From NCBI RefSeq assembly GCF_003014495.1, contig NZ_PYGC01000003.1:1-64000 (forward strand): a stretch of DNA of 64,000 bases, given 5' to 3'. The notes under the pieces were generated by a model, which did not search any database, had not been told where the DNA came from, and saw only the letters and a program-made list of their open reading frames with translations. Below are positions 8,820 to 17,165 of this stretch, one piece after another. This stretch comes from Prolixibacter denitrificans. Lineage in GTDB: Bacteria; Bacteroidota; Bacteroidia; Bacteroidales; Prolixibacteraceae. Each line of letters starts with the position of its first letter. Position 1 is the stretch's first letter. The translations under genes and the position numbers were made by a program.

Positions 8820-8827
8820 CAAATATA
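8820..8827 (-). promoter_or_regulatory. Possible -7 promoter element for the GH2 gene
   Basis: On the minus strand this reads TATATTTG, a match to the Bacteroidota -7 consensus TAnnTTTG, about 78 bases ahead of the GH2 start at 8742. A TTGG lies about 16 bases further upstream as a weak -33 element. It would allow this gene to be transcribed apart from the transporter before it. Confidence 0.35.
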
Positions 8828-8847
8828 GGGAAAAGATACCAAACCAA

Positions 8848-8876
8848 GTAGAGACAAGACAATGCCTTGTCTCTAC
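8848..8876. repeat. Dispersed palindrome (core AAG/CTT)
   Basis: Stem GTAGAGACAAG / CTTGTCTCTAC with a seven-base loop. It lies 12 bases beyond the stop of the sugar transporter gene and upstream of the GH2 gene, between two genes of the same cluster. As RNA it could form a stable hairpin that attenuates or protects the transcript. Confidence 0.8.
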
Positions 8877-8888
8877 AAACTCATCATA

Positions 8889-10145
8889 TCATTCAGCTGC
8901 TTGTTTCTTTAATTGAATGGTTTTATTGGCGATTAATGGTTTGGCCCAGATACTGATGAACAACAGGTAACCAAGCGTCAGGTACAGAACAAACATTCCC
9001 TGCCGCAAACCAATCAGGTCTTTCAGCCCACCAATCAGTAACGATACCAACGCCCCGCCGGCAATACCACTCATCAGTATTCCTGAAAAGGTGCCATGAT
9101 ACTTCGCCACACTATTCAGCGCCAGCGAAACCGTTATCGACCACATCACCGAAAGGGTGAAACCCAGTGCCGGGAAACCATAAATGGCCATCTGTTCGCC
9201 ACCAAACAAGGTCACCGTCAGGATGATCATGGCTGCAATCACAAAGATGCGCAGCACCAGTTTACTGTCGATAAACTTCAGCAACAGCATCCCCAATAAA
9301 CACCCGATGGTCAGCATTCCCCAGAACCAGCCGACGGCCGCCGCACCTTCCACTTCGGGGCGCAAACCGTGATAGGTACGCAGGAATTCCGAAATCCAGT
9401 TGGCAATGCCCTGTTCCGTTCCCACATAAGCAAAGATGCCGAAGAAGAACAGGATAACCGTTTTGTCTTTTAGCAACTCTTTGTGGATGGCCCACGCTCC
9501 CGTTGTTTCATCTTCTTTCCGTTCCACCTTCGGGAAACGTGAAGCCACAATGATCACGATCATCAGCAGCGTAATGACACCAAACACCCAGTAGAGCGAT
9601 ACCCATGGCAAATGTTCCGGCGTGATGTTGGCCAGAATCTGCAGGAACCAGTTCGATTGTGGTCCGCTCTTGTCGAGGTTGAGCACCAGGTACGAGTAGA
9701 CATACGGGCTCAGGAACGAAGCACCTCCAAAAACCAGCTGTGCGAACACCGAATAGAAAGCGAAGTGCTCCTCCCCGCCCGATACCCGCAACAACGGATT
9801 GATCACCACCTGCATCAGGGCCATGGCCGCGCCGATGAAAAACAGCGAACCGAGAAAGACCGGATAGCTGGGAAACAGGGCAAAAACAAACGCTCCGATG
9901 GTTGCTACGATCCAGCCACCACTCATACTGATTTTCTCTTTGTACTTCTCCACCAGCATCCCCGACGGGATAGACATCAAACCGTAGGCGATGAAGAAAG
10001 AAAAGGGCAACAAACCCGTCATCGCACCGCTCAGGTGAAAACTATCGGACACATTGGGATTGATGGAACCCAGGATGTTAGTAATAAAGGAGATCACAAA
10101 AAAGACGATGAACACCAGGGCCACCATGTAATAGTTCCGTTTCAT
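8889..10145 (-). CDS. Sugar MFS transporter, FucP-like
   Basis: A major-facilitator transporter of about 418 residues and 12 membrane segments, of the fucose/glucose/galactose:H+ symporter group. It begins MKRNYYMVALVFIVFF; a start two codons earlier is also possible. Recognisable family stretches are LPFSFFIAYGLMSIPSG, INPLLRVSGG in the first half and GWFWGMLTIGCLLGM in the second. It would carry the monosaccharide released by its two GH2 neighbours across the inner membrane. It starts 49 bases after the upstream exo-glucosaminidase-like gene, suggesting one transcript. The exact sugar is uncertain; glucosamine or N-acetylglucosamine is suggested by the neighbour. Confidence 0.85.
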   Translation of the reverse strand: MKRNYYMVALVFIVFFVISFITNILGSINPNVSDSFHLSGAMTGLLPFSFFIAYGLMSIPSGMLVEKYKEKISMSGGWIVATIGAFVFALFPSYPVFLGSLFFIGAAMALMQVVINPLLRVSGGEEHFAFYSVFAQLVFGGASFLSPYVYSYLVLNLDKSGPQSNWFLQILANITPEHLPWVSLYWVFGVITLLMIVIIVASRFPKVERKEDETTGAWAIHKELLKDKTVILFFFGIFAYVGTEQGIANWISEFLRTYHGLRPEVEGAAAVGWFWGMLTIGCLLGMLLLKFIDSKLVLRIFVIAAMIILTVTLFGGEQMAIYGFPALGFTLSVMWSITVSLALNSVAKYHGTFSGILMSGIAGGALVSLLIGGLKDLIGLRQGMFVLYLTLGYLLFISIWAKPLIANKTIQLKKQAAE

Positions 10146-10194
10146 AGGCATCTTTTGTCTATTGAGAATACTGTATTAATTTCGATTCTATCTG

Positions 10195-12807
10195 TTATAG
10201 TGTATTGTAACCTTTCATCTCAATTACCGGTTGTTCGCCGTTCAGGTCTTTGGTGTTCATCTTCACCGTCAGTTCCCGCTCTTCTCCCGGAAGGAGAGAA
10301 ATGTAGTTATCATTCCAGAAAACCGGCAATACCATTTCATGCGATTCACTAGTTTTGGCTTTCAGGCCAATGAAGAACGCCAGCTTGTCCGAAGGATTCT
10401 TCAGCGTTACTTTCACCCAGGTTTGGTCGCCATGCTGTTCAACGGTCTCTGTTTTCTCCACTTTCACTTTCGGCAACTCGGTAAGAGCTGTGAAATCGGC
10501 ATATTCCTTTATCGGGGTAACGTACCATTTTGTGTTTTTGAAATCGGGCACATCTTTCTTCTGCGACAGCCAGTAAAAACTGTGGGCTATCTCTTTTCCT
10601 TCCGGGGAAACGATGCGTAGATCGGCAAAGTAAACCGGCGTAGTACCGCGCATTTCCGGCAACGACAACAGTTCTTTCGACGTGTATTCATCTACCGAGA
10701 ACGGAACTTTCTTATTGAGGACCACTTTCGAATGCAAATCCAGCACCTTTACTTCGGCCGTTAGATCTTTGAAACCATGCCGGTAATCGTTGGATATGTA
10801 GATGCCGTGGTTGCCGTAGTTGTATATGATGTTCAGCGGTTTTAAGGCGTTCTGTGTGCCGAAAAAAGCTCCGTTGGGTGTGAGGTAGTAATCGTACAAC
10901 TGCCAGTAGAGCTTCGGCCAGGGTGCATTCAGCATCCACTGAATGACGCCACCTGCATTGGCTTTGTTTACGGCAAAGGCTTCGAACATGGGCCGGATGG
11001 CTTCGTAATTGGCCATCTGGGCTTTCATCTCGAAATCGTCAATGTTCTTCGCTTCTCCGTAACGATGATTCAATGCTTTGAGGTAGGTATCGATGTTGTG
11101 AAACTCACCGCGGCCACAGTGGTAATTCCAGATTTCGTTCACCGGCCAGAGCTTGTCAGCCGGGAACATTCTCTTCAATGTCTCAATCGGTGGAATCTGC
11201 GGACCGGGACCTGTCTCAGTATTGAACCCGAAAGCGCCGCCATTTACGGTATCGATGTACCAGTAGTTCGGCGACACGTAATCGTACGGGCCATTCATCT
11301 TCACAGCTGTCGGGCCGGTTACCTCACTCGTGCGAACCGAGCAGGCCGATAATGTTGGGCGGGTCGGATCGGAGACTTCAAGGTTCTTCAGATATGTTTT
11401 CTCCAACGCCGGGCGCGGCAGCATATCGCTTCCCAGTACCCAGACGAAGATGCTGGGATGATTGCGCAGCCAAAGCACCTGGTCATCCAACGAATTGCTG
11501 ACGAGCTTTATCTCTTCCGGCGTCTGCACACCACCAAACTCATCACATTTCTTGCCTACATAATTTTCCCACTCCCACTCACAGCTCCAGCCGACCATGA
11601 TGAGAATACCATTTTCGTCGCAAAGCTTGTACAGCTCATCACTTTCGCCCCAAAAGCCTTCCAGCCGGATGGTATTCAGGTTCATCAGTTTGGTATATTC
11701 TACCTGTGCTTTCAGGTTGTCCTTGTTTTCGCGCAACAACAAGTCGTCGGCCCAGCCGCCACCGCGTATCTGCAGGTCACGTCCGTTGATCTTATAGGCT
11801 CTTGAACCGGCTTTGTTGATGTAGCTGGTTACCTCGCGAATACCAAATTCCTGAGAAAGCTTATCGGATATTTGATTGTCGACCTTACTGCTTACGTTCA
11901 GTGTATAAAGATTGGGATCGCCCATGGTCAAGGGCCACCAGAGTTTGGCATTTTTGAAATTCAACGCCGGATATTCCTTCGGCGTCCAAACCACCATCCT
12001 CTTTTCAAATGGCTTTAACGCCACCTTTTTCTTCACCGTAACATCACCAATCTGCGCCTCAACCGTAGCTTCTAATTTCATTCCCGAGTGGTTCACCACC
12101 TGCGTTTCGATGGTCAATGCCGCTTCCGAGTCATTGGCCGTATTCACCTTCGATTCGACAAACGGATGCTCAATCGAAACGGGTCCGTTGAACCGGAGCT
12201 CTACACCCCGCCAGAGTCCCATGTTTTTGTCCGGTACCTTGGGCGTCCAGTCCACAAAGCCGACAGTGAAATCACCGGGCTGCGGCGGATAAACATCGAC
12301 CTGCAATCGGTTGCTCTTCTTTTTCAGCTTTCCGGTCACGTCGATTTCGAATCGCTGGAATGCACCTTTCAGCGTATCGGCCGAAGCGATTTGCTTCCCG
12401 TTCAGGAAAACATCAGCACTGTAATTGATACCGCCGAAACAGAGGCGGGAATATGTGCCGAGCAGATTCTCAGGAATATCGAATGTTTTGGTATACCGCC
12501 ATTTATTGTTGAACCACTTACGTGGCACCTTTTCGAGATTTTCGGAAAAGAAAGGGTCTTTATACTTCCCGTCCTTCACCATGGCGGCAAAAACAGTGGA
12601 GGGAACATCGCAGGTGAGTTCGTTTTTCGATGAATACACATCGGGCTTGATGAGTTGGCCGTCGTCACTCCATTCGCCGTATGGCTGGAGGGTCCAATTC
12701 TTGTCGAGTTTCAGCGTGGCTGACTGCTCCTGCACGTAGCCACAGCCTGACATCAAAATGAGAACCAACAGACTCATGATGGTTTTCAGATTACCTTGGA
12801 ATTGCAT
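10195..12807 (-). CDS. GH2 lipoprotein, exo-beta-glucosaminidase/mannosidase-like
   Basis: An 870-residue GH2 enzyme with a lipoprotein signal ending in LMSGC. Domain order is jelly-roll sugar-binding, immunoglobulin-like, TIM barrel, then two beta-sandwich domains. The barrel has GGGWADDLLLRENK and NTIRLEGFWGES, typical of the beta-mannosidase/exo-glucosaminidase branch. The usual acid/base Asn-Glu is replaced by Gly-Ser-Asp (VWVLGSDMLP), a feature of the exo-beta-D-glucosaminidase (CsxA) subfamily, where an Asp is the acid/base. The nucleophile Glu is in FNTETGPG. This suggests removal of glucosamine from chito-oligosaccharides, by family analogy. It is first in the leftward cluster and is followed by a sugar transporter. 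Confidence 0.82.
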   Translation of the reverse strand: MQFQGNLKTIMSLLVLILMSGCGYVQEQSATLKLDKNWTLQPYGEWSDDGQLIKPDVYSSKNELTCDVPSTVFAAMVKDGKYKDPFFSENLEKVPRKWFNNKWRYTKTFDIPENLLGTYSRLCFGGINYSADVFLNGKQIASADTLKGAFQRFEIDVTGKLKKKSNRLQVDVYPPQPGDFTVGFVDWTPKVPDKNMGLWRGVELRFNGPVSIEHPFVESKVNTANDSEAALTIETQVVNHSGMKLEATVEAQIGDVTVKKKVALKPFEKRMVVWTPKEYPALNFKNAKLWWPLTMGDPNLYTLNVSSKVDNQISDKLSQEFGIREVTSYINKAGSRAYKINGRDLQIRGGGWADDLLLRENKDNLKAQVEYTKLMNLNTIRLEGFWGESDELYKLCDENGILIMVGWSCEWEWENYVGKKCDEFGGVQTPEEIKLVSNSLDDQVLWLRNHPSIFVWVLGSDMLPRPALEKTYLKNLEVSDPTRPTLSACSVRTSEVTGPTAVKMNGPYDYVSPNYWYIDTVNGGAFGFNTETGPGPQIPPIETLKRMFPADKLWPVNEIWNYHCGRGEFHNIDTYLKALNHRYGEAKNIDDFEMKAQMANYEAIRPMFEAFAVNKANAGGVIQWMLNAPWPKLYWQLYDYYLTPNGAFFGTQNALKPLNIIYNYGNHGIYISNDYRHGFKDLTAEVKVLDLHSKVVLNKKVPFSVDEYTSKELLSLPEMRGTTPVYFADLRIVSPEGKEIAHSFYWLSQKKDVPDFKNTKWYVTPIKEYADFTALTELPKVKVEKTETVEQHGDQTWVKVTLKNPSDKLAFFIGLKAKTSESHEMVLPVFWNDNYISLLPGEERELTVKMNTKDLNGEQPVIEMKGYNTL

Positions 12808-13243
12808 GTTGTCTGGAATGTTAGTTTATGATTACAATGAACGATTTCATTTTCAACACATAGAGCACAAACCTACCGGAAAAGCAAGTGTACCCATTCA
12901 ACGAATCGCTTAAATGTATTCATTTTTGCGGGAGAATCTAAAAGTGTTCAAAAGTATTCAACGAGATGTCAGATTTTAGAAGAGAGATGGTAGACGTGAG
13001 ACGGTTTCAGGTTAGAGGATTTCAAGTTTCAGGTTGCGCTCAGAAATTGCTGTAACTGACATTGTTCCTGTCGTTACTGTGGTTACTATTGTTGTGCCCT
13101 AATCAACGGTACGACCATTGCGGTCGAAACAGCATCTGTGTTTCAATCAAATCCGGCTCGCGACCGCTCTGTCCGCGAACATCCCTATCCCGGGCTATTA
13201 AGATTATACCCCTCCGGGGCAATTTTAGTATACGTTTAATTGA
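12808..13243. other. Intergenic region with worn repeats
   Basis: No convincing gene. 12,985-13,095 holds TTTCAGGTT motifs and GT-rich stretches (GTTACTGTGGTTACTATTG) of the same family as at 2.98, 14.95 and 23.29 kb. ATTCAACGA occurs twice, at 12,897 and 12,957. The divergent space ahead of the GH2 gene at 12,807 presumably carries its promoter, but no clear TAnnTTTG was found. Confidence 0.5.
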
Positions 13244-13312
13244 TTAGCCGAATACGGGAACCAGCGTCAACAGGATCGCCAGCAGAAAACCTAACCAAAA
13301 GAGTATTTTCAT
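13244..13312 (-). CDS. Possible 22-residue membrane peptide
   Basis: A very short open reading frame starts MKILFWLGFL and ends LTLVPVFG. It is one lysine followed by a single uninterrupted hydrophobic helix, the usual look of small membrane peptides. It stands alone in the gap between the GH2 cluster and the NTF2-like gene, on the same strand. No Shine-Dalgarno-like site is seen, which is normal for the group. It may be real or chance; conservation in relatives would decide. Confidence 0.3.
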   Translation of the reverse strand: MKILFWLGFLLAILLTLVPVFG

Positions 13313-13440
13313 CAGGGTCTGGACAAGTTAATGATCGCTTTAGTTAGAAATGCATATCGGTGTAAAGACAGTTAACGATGAAAATACCCTTACTCACGAC
13401 GATTTTTTTTATCGGGAGATTATGCACTCAAGCTTCCACT

Positions 13441-13824
13441 CTAGCTAATATCTTTCAGCTCGATGATTTTATCATCCCGGAAGGTGAAAACTGATTTTCC
13501 TGTCATGGCAATCCGGTCGCCGGCTTTCAGTTCTTCGGAGAAGTCGATGGCCAGCGTGGCGCTAAAATCGACATCCACTTCTACCTCCTGTTTATGGAAT
13601 TGAAAATTCGAAATAACTTGTTCCCGTTCGCTGAAGACTTCAGCTGCTTCCCTGGCCTGTTCCCGCAAAGCAGCCTTCCCCTCTGTCGTCAAAGTCACTT
13701 CACCCTCTGATATATTTTCAAAACGAGCCTCTTCGTCAATGTCGGCCAGCATCCGATCCACATCGAAGTGATTATAGGCATCAACATAGTTCTCAATGAT
13801 TTTCCGGTAATCGTCCTGCGTCAT
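13441..13824 (-). CDS. SnoaL/NTF2-like cytoplasmic protein
   Basis: A 127-residue protein with the cone-shaped NTF2/SnoaL-like fold. It opens with an alpha-helix YRKIIENYVDAYNHFDVDRM, the typical first helix where a variable catalytic pocket begins. DIDEEARFENIS and the strands VEVDVDFSATLAIDFS, IAMTGKSVFTFRDDKIIELKDIS close the sheet. No signal peptide. Members of this fold serve as isomerases, hydrolases or simple binding proteins, so no reaction can be assigned. It lies 59 bases downstream of the oxidoreductase gene on the same strand and may be cotranscribed with it. Confidence 0.75.
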   Translation of the reverse strand: MTQDDYRKIIENYVDAYNHFDVDRMLADIDEEARFENISEGEVTLTTEGKAALREQAREAAEVFSEREQVISNFQFHKQEVEVDVDFSATLAIDFSEELKAGDRIAMTGKSVFTFRDDKIIELKDIS

Positions 13825-13883
13825 AATTGTGATGTTATTTGATGTTGTACTTCTGTACTAGCTCCCCGATTTGTTTTTCTATC

Positions 13884-14864
13884 TCATGCTCTTTCTCCAT
13901 CCTGGTTGCAAATGATGATCACATTTCCGGTCTTCTGGCCGGTGAGCACATAACGGAAAGCTTCGGCAATGTCTTCCAGCGGATAACGACGATCGATGAC
14001 CGGCCGGAACTTTCCTTCCTCCAACAGCTTTTTGATAAAGCCGATACTGCCTTTACGGTCAGTCGGCAACGGAAAGCGAACCTGCTTACCGCGTGTGACG
14101 GGTGTCCATAGAGCGAGGAACGGATTCTCTCCGTTGGGACCCAACTCCGACGAGATGTACACACCACCAGGCTTCAAGATGGATTTACACTTCCCGAACG
14201 TACTTTTTCCAACCGCATCGAAGACAAAATCGTACTGCTCGCGGTCCTGTGTGAAATCTTCCGCCGTGTAATCAATCACCCGGTCGGCTCCCATCGATTT
14301 GAGCAAATTGAGGTTGGGCGTATTGCCAACGGCCGTTACCTCGGCTCCGTAGTATTTCAACATCTGCAACGCAGCCGAGCCAATGGCACCGGTAGCACCG
14401 TTCAGCAAAACCTTCCGGCTACCTCCCAATGGCACCTTCTTGATGAAGTTGTAAGCGTAATGTGCGCCTTCGATGCTGGCAGCAGCCTGTTCATACGTAA
14501 TTCCTTCCGGGATGATTTCTATCGCTTCGTTTTGCGGAACCACCATATATCCCGCATGCGAACGCAGTCCGGCATCGTTGAATCCCCAAATCTTGTCGCC
14601 GGCTTTGTAGGCCGTTACCTGACTTCCCACGGCGACCACTAGCCCGGCAAAATCGGTGCCGGTCGTTGCGTCTGAGGGTTCCAGTAAACCGGAGAACAAA
14701 CGGATGACGGCGGGTTTTCCGGTCAGAATGCCACAGTCGGTGCGATTAACGGTCGCCGCATACACTTTCACCAATAGTTCGTTTTCCCGGGGAATAGGTT
14801 GCTGAATTTCCTCTACGGTTAGCACATCGGGGAAGCCATATTGCGTTCGAATCGCTGCTTTCAT
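13884..14864 (-). CDS. NAD(P)-dependent quinone oxidoreductase-like MDR protein
   Basis: A 326-residue medium-chain dehydrogenase/reductase. The N-terminal GroES-like domain begins MKAAIRTQYGFPDVL and includes VNRTDCGILTGKP and TGTDFAGLVVAVGS. The Rossmann domain has LLNGATGAIGSAALQMLKYY, a cofactor-binding loop typical of zinc-independent quinone reductases and enoyl reductases. The structural-zinc cysteine lobe of alcohol dehydrogenases is not visible. It probably reduces a quinone or activated double bond with NADPH; the true substrate is unknown. It is followed by the NTF2-like protein on the same strand. Confidence 0.85.
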   Translation of the reverse strand: MKAAIRTQYGFPDVLTVEEIQQPIPRENELLVKVYAATVNRTDCGILTGKPAVIRLFSGLLEPSDATTGTDFAGLVVAVGSQVTAYKAGDKIWGFNDAGLRSHAGYMVVPQNEAIEIIPEGITYEQAAASIEGAHYAYNFIKKVPLGGSRKVLLNGATGAIGSAALQMLKYYGAEVTAVGNTPNLNLLKSMGADRVIDYTAEDFTQDREQYDFVFDAVGKSTFGKCKSILKPGGVYISSELGPNGENPFLALWTPVTRGKQVRFPLPTDRKGSIGFIKKLLEEGKFRPVIDRRYPLEDIAEAFRYVLTGQKTGNVIIICNQDGERA

Positions 14865-15432
14865 GAAGTCAGGTTTTGGTTACAAATGCAGTCGATAAGT
14901 TACTGAAATTTTGACAAATGGATGGCTTCGCCGGTTATAGTTGTTTCTGTTGTTAGAAGAGTTTTAAGTGTTAGGTGTTAAGAAAGAAGACTCCAGAGGA
15001 AAGACATGAGACGAAAAACATTTCAGGTTTCAGGTTTCGCAACTTGCGACTTTTTCCTTTTTCCTTTTGCCTCCTTCTGAAGCATCACAGGAGCATTATT
15101 TTCAATTCTCTCCCAATGCTTCGGGACTCCATTAACCGTTGTAACCGTCCTTAAATTCAACCTTCAACTTTATCCTTTAACCTTGTTTCATTTGTTCGGA
15201 GTTTTATCGATCCTTTACATCGCAGGTTCTGAATTGCTTCGTCCCCAACATCGCCCTTAGGCGATCAAGGCGAGGGCCGGTCAAAGTAGCCCGGGCCAGC
15301 GAAGGCGGGAATGGTTTTGTGCGGGTATTCAGGGATGTGGGTTTGAAAAGACATAACCATGACGCGGGTTGAAGGATCACTTTGACTTGACTTTTTGGTA
15401 CTTTTGTGTCAAGACAAAAGGACAGATAGAAT
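14865..15432. other. Intergenic region with decayed Bacteroidota repeats
   Basis: No gene is seen. 14,940-15,055 carries CAGGTTTCAGGTTTC and related worn repeats. 15,045-15,075 is a pyrimidine-rich stretch (CTTTTTCCTTTTTCC). 15,230-15,420 resembles a common Bacteroidota intergenic element that ends in CTTTTTGGTACTTTTGTGTC followed by the near-complement AAGACAAAAG, here close to the 3' end of the cysteine-rich membrane protein gene. Confidence 0.45.
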
Positions 15433-15945
15433 TCATTTCTTCTTATTAAACAACTGTTCCGCGGGGCATCCCAGTTCGCGCTGTTTACAATGCTTGCAGG
15501 TCAGTGTGCCGCGAATGTAGTTATTTCCGGAGGTGGTTAACACCACCAGCACCGCCAGGGCGATTAACACGGCCCAACTGAATTGCACGATAAGCAACAC
15601 GATTCCTGCGACGAACGGAATCAGCGACACCAGTATGTCCGGAATCAGGTCTTTCCAAGCCATCTCCTTCCGGCAGAAGTTGGCTGCTTCTCCTTTTGGA
15701 AAAAACAAGCCACTCAAACGGCCTTTCCCGAAGCCGCACGTTCTGCCCCAGTAGTAGCAGTTAATGCAATCGTAGCGTATCAGTCGATATTCCAGAACAA
15801 GGATGTACAAGAGGTAAAGCCACGCCAGGGCCATTCCCACCCGAAACATGATGAAGAAGCCGAGTCCGTATATGCCCAGCGATACTAGGCTGGATTGTAT
15901 CACAACACCCAAAGGGAAATTTTCGTAGGTTTTGATGGTCTCCAT
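15433..15945 (-). CDS. Cysteine-rich membrane protein of unknown function
   Basis: A protein of about 170 residues. I place the start at METIKTYENF (15,945); the open frame extends to 16,206 but the extra 87 residues look non-coding. Two membrane segments come first (VVIQSSLVSLGIYGLGF, MALAWLYLLYILVL). They are followed by a cysteine cluster YDCINCYYWGRTCGFGKG, an FFPKGE turn, two more membrane segments, and a second cluster LTCKHCKQRELGCPAEQLFNKK at the C-terminus. The C-x2-C...C and C-x2-C-x6-C patterns could bind zinc, iron-sulfur or simply form disulfides. I do not recognise a named family. It stands alone, flanked by repeat-rich gaps. Confidence 0.65.
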   Translation of the reverse strand: METIKTYENFPLGVVIQSSLVSLGIYGLGFFIMFRVGMALAWLYLLYILVLEYRLIRYDCINCYYWGRTCGFGKGRLSGLFFPKGEAANFCRKEMAWKDLIPDILVSLIPFVAGIVLLIVQFSWAVLIALAVLVVLTTSGNNYIRGTLTCKHCKQRELGCPAEQLFNKKK

Positions 15946-16502
15946 GTTGCTGACGGTTTTCTGAATGAAGTGTAATTCCCGTTTATCGTAATTCAGTTGC
16001 CACTTTTCCTCCCATTTACTGGAAAGAGGAAGTACGGAGAGAACATCGTCACCGGTAGTCCGGTGATCTATAGACAAGTTACGGAAGAATGAAACGAGTA
16101 CAATGAAAAATGAGTAATGAGAAATGAAAAATAGATACTCAACGGTCCACTCTCTTGCTGCTAGTCCAAATTCCGGCAACGCCGGATACATATTCATCAC
16201 CTCCAATCAATTTTAGGGCTGGGCCTTACTCCCGTTCACCACCCCATGGGTCAAATATTACAAGGTTACTGCACGGTACATCATTCATTGATGTCTTTGA
16301 GCACTTTGTGCTTTCCTCGTGTACATTGTGGTTCATGTTTTTTTACCACAAAGGCCACAATGGTTTTTCACGAAGACCACAAAGAGCCCTCATCGAAGCC
16401 GAACAATAAAAACAACAGAAACCACAGGAACTACAGTAACAAAGGCTCCCAGCATGAAACCTGAAACCTATTGTTCATTTCTCATTGTACATTGTTCATT
16501 GC
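15946..16502. repeat. Intergenic region with inverted copy of a dispersed repeat
   Basis: No gene is favoured. 16,262-16,412 contains ACCACAAAGGCCACAATGG, CACGAAGACCACAAAG and CCTCATCGAAGCCGAAC. This is the inverted form of the element at 23,440-23,560 and of the repeat split by IS110 at 3.06/4.31 kb. 16,415-16,500 adds AACAACAGAAACC and CATGAAACCTGAAACC, the inverted form of the TTTCAGGTTTC repeats. Confidence 0.6.
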
Positions 16503-16976
16503 CTACAGGTTCTCATCCAAACAGTACACCAAATACCATTTCTTCCCGATTAGTTCGAAACGGCACTTGTTACTGAAGCCGGTTTTGGGGAGCCAGACAT
16601 GCTGGGTAAACTCCGTGGGTGTTTTGTGGTAGGTCACCTTGTATTGGGTGGTGTCGATGTCGTAAATCTCCGTTTTCATGATGTGCCAGTTCTTCTTCGT
16701 CCACGGGGTGGTACCGTCCACGTCAACGGCAGCTCCCCCGATGGGAAACTTCAGGCGTGACATCTGAAACGTACTGTCGTTATGGAAACGGTTGTAGAAC
16801 TGGTCGAAGTCCTCCACGGCTTTACTTGTGCTCTTCGTGGTTGCGGTCTCTTCCGGGTTGGCTTTCGAGGTGTTCACGGCCTCTTTCTTCGTGTGACATC
16901 CCGGCAGGCTGAGCCACAGCAAGCCCACCAATATCAACAAGGTTACGGGGAGATGGTTAGCAATCTGTCTCTTCAT
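16503..16976 (-). CDS. DUF4348-like lipoprotein
   Basis: A 157-residue lipoprotein: a hydrophobic signal (LLILVGLLWLSLPGC) ends in Cys27, followed by a low-complexity Thr/Ser/Lys linker to about residue 55. The globular part begins DFDQFYNRFHNDSTFQMSRLKFP, a pattern resembling the DUF4348 family of Bacteroidota. It ends with an aromatic beta-rich stretch HVWLPKTGFSNKCRFELIGKKWYLVYCLDEN. The function of this family is unknown. It would be anchored in the inner or outer membrane facing the periplasm. The gene stands alone; a clear terminator lies upstream of it, belonging to the preceding gene. Confidence 0.6.
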   Translation of the reverse strand: MKRQIANHLPVTLLILVGLLWLSLPGCHTKKEAVNTSKANPEETATTKSTSKAVEDFDQFYNRFHNDSTFQMSRLKFPIGGAAVDVDGTTPWTKKNWHIMKTEIYDIDTTQYKVTYHKTPTEFTQHVWLPKTGFSNKCRFELIGKKWYLVYCLDENL

Positions 16977-17114
16977 GTAGTAAGGGTTTTTGTTGGTCTG
17001 TTAAACGTTACGGTATTTGTTTTACATAGTTACAAAAATTTTGGGCAGACTGAAAGCAATCATCTCTAATTCAACATTCAATGAATCATAAAAGCAAGCG
17101 GCCGTCATCTGATA

Positions 17115-17145
17115 CAAAAAAGGACAGACCTTGCGACCTGTCCTT
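17115..17145 (-). terminator. Rho-independent terminator of the DUF4440-like gene
   Basis: On the minus strand AAGGACAG and CTGTCCTT pair around a ten-base loop and are followed by a run of T. It lies 21 bases beyond the stop of the exported NTF2-like gene. Confidence 0.75.
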
Positions 17146-17165
17146 CTGTCCCGGGATACCGGTAA

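Noticed and set aside
9612-10352. 246-codon frame opposite the transporter and GH2 genes
   Set aside because: It overlaps two well-supported genes on the other strand, and its His/Arg/Gln-rich product is typical of a shadow frame.
15946-16206. N-terminal extension of the cysteine-rich membrane protein
   Set aside because: The extra residues are repeat-derived and would bury the natural start METIKTYENF; the shorter form is preferred.
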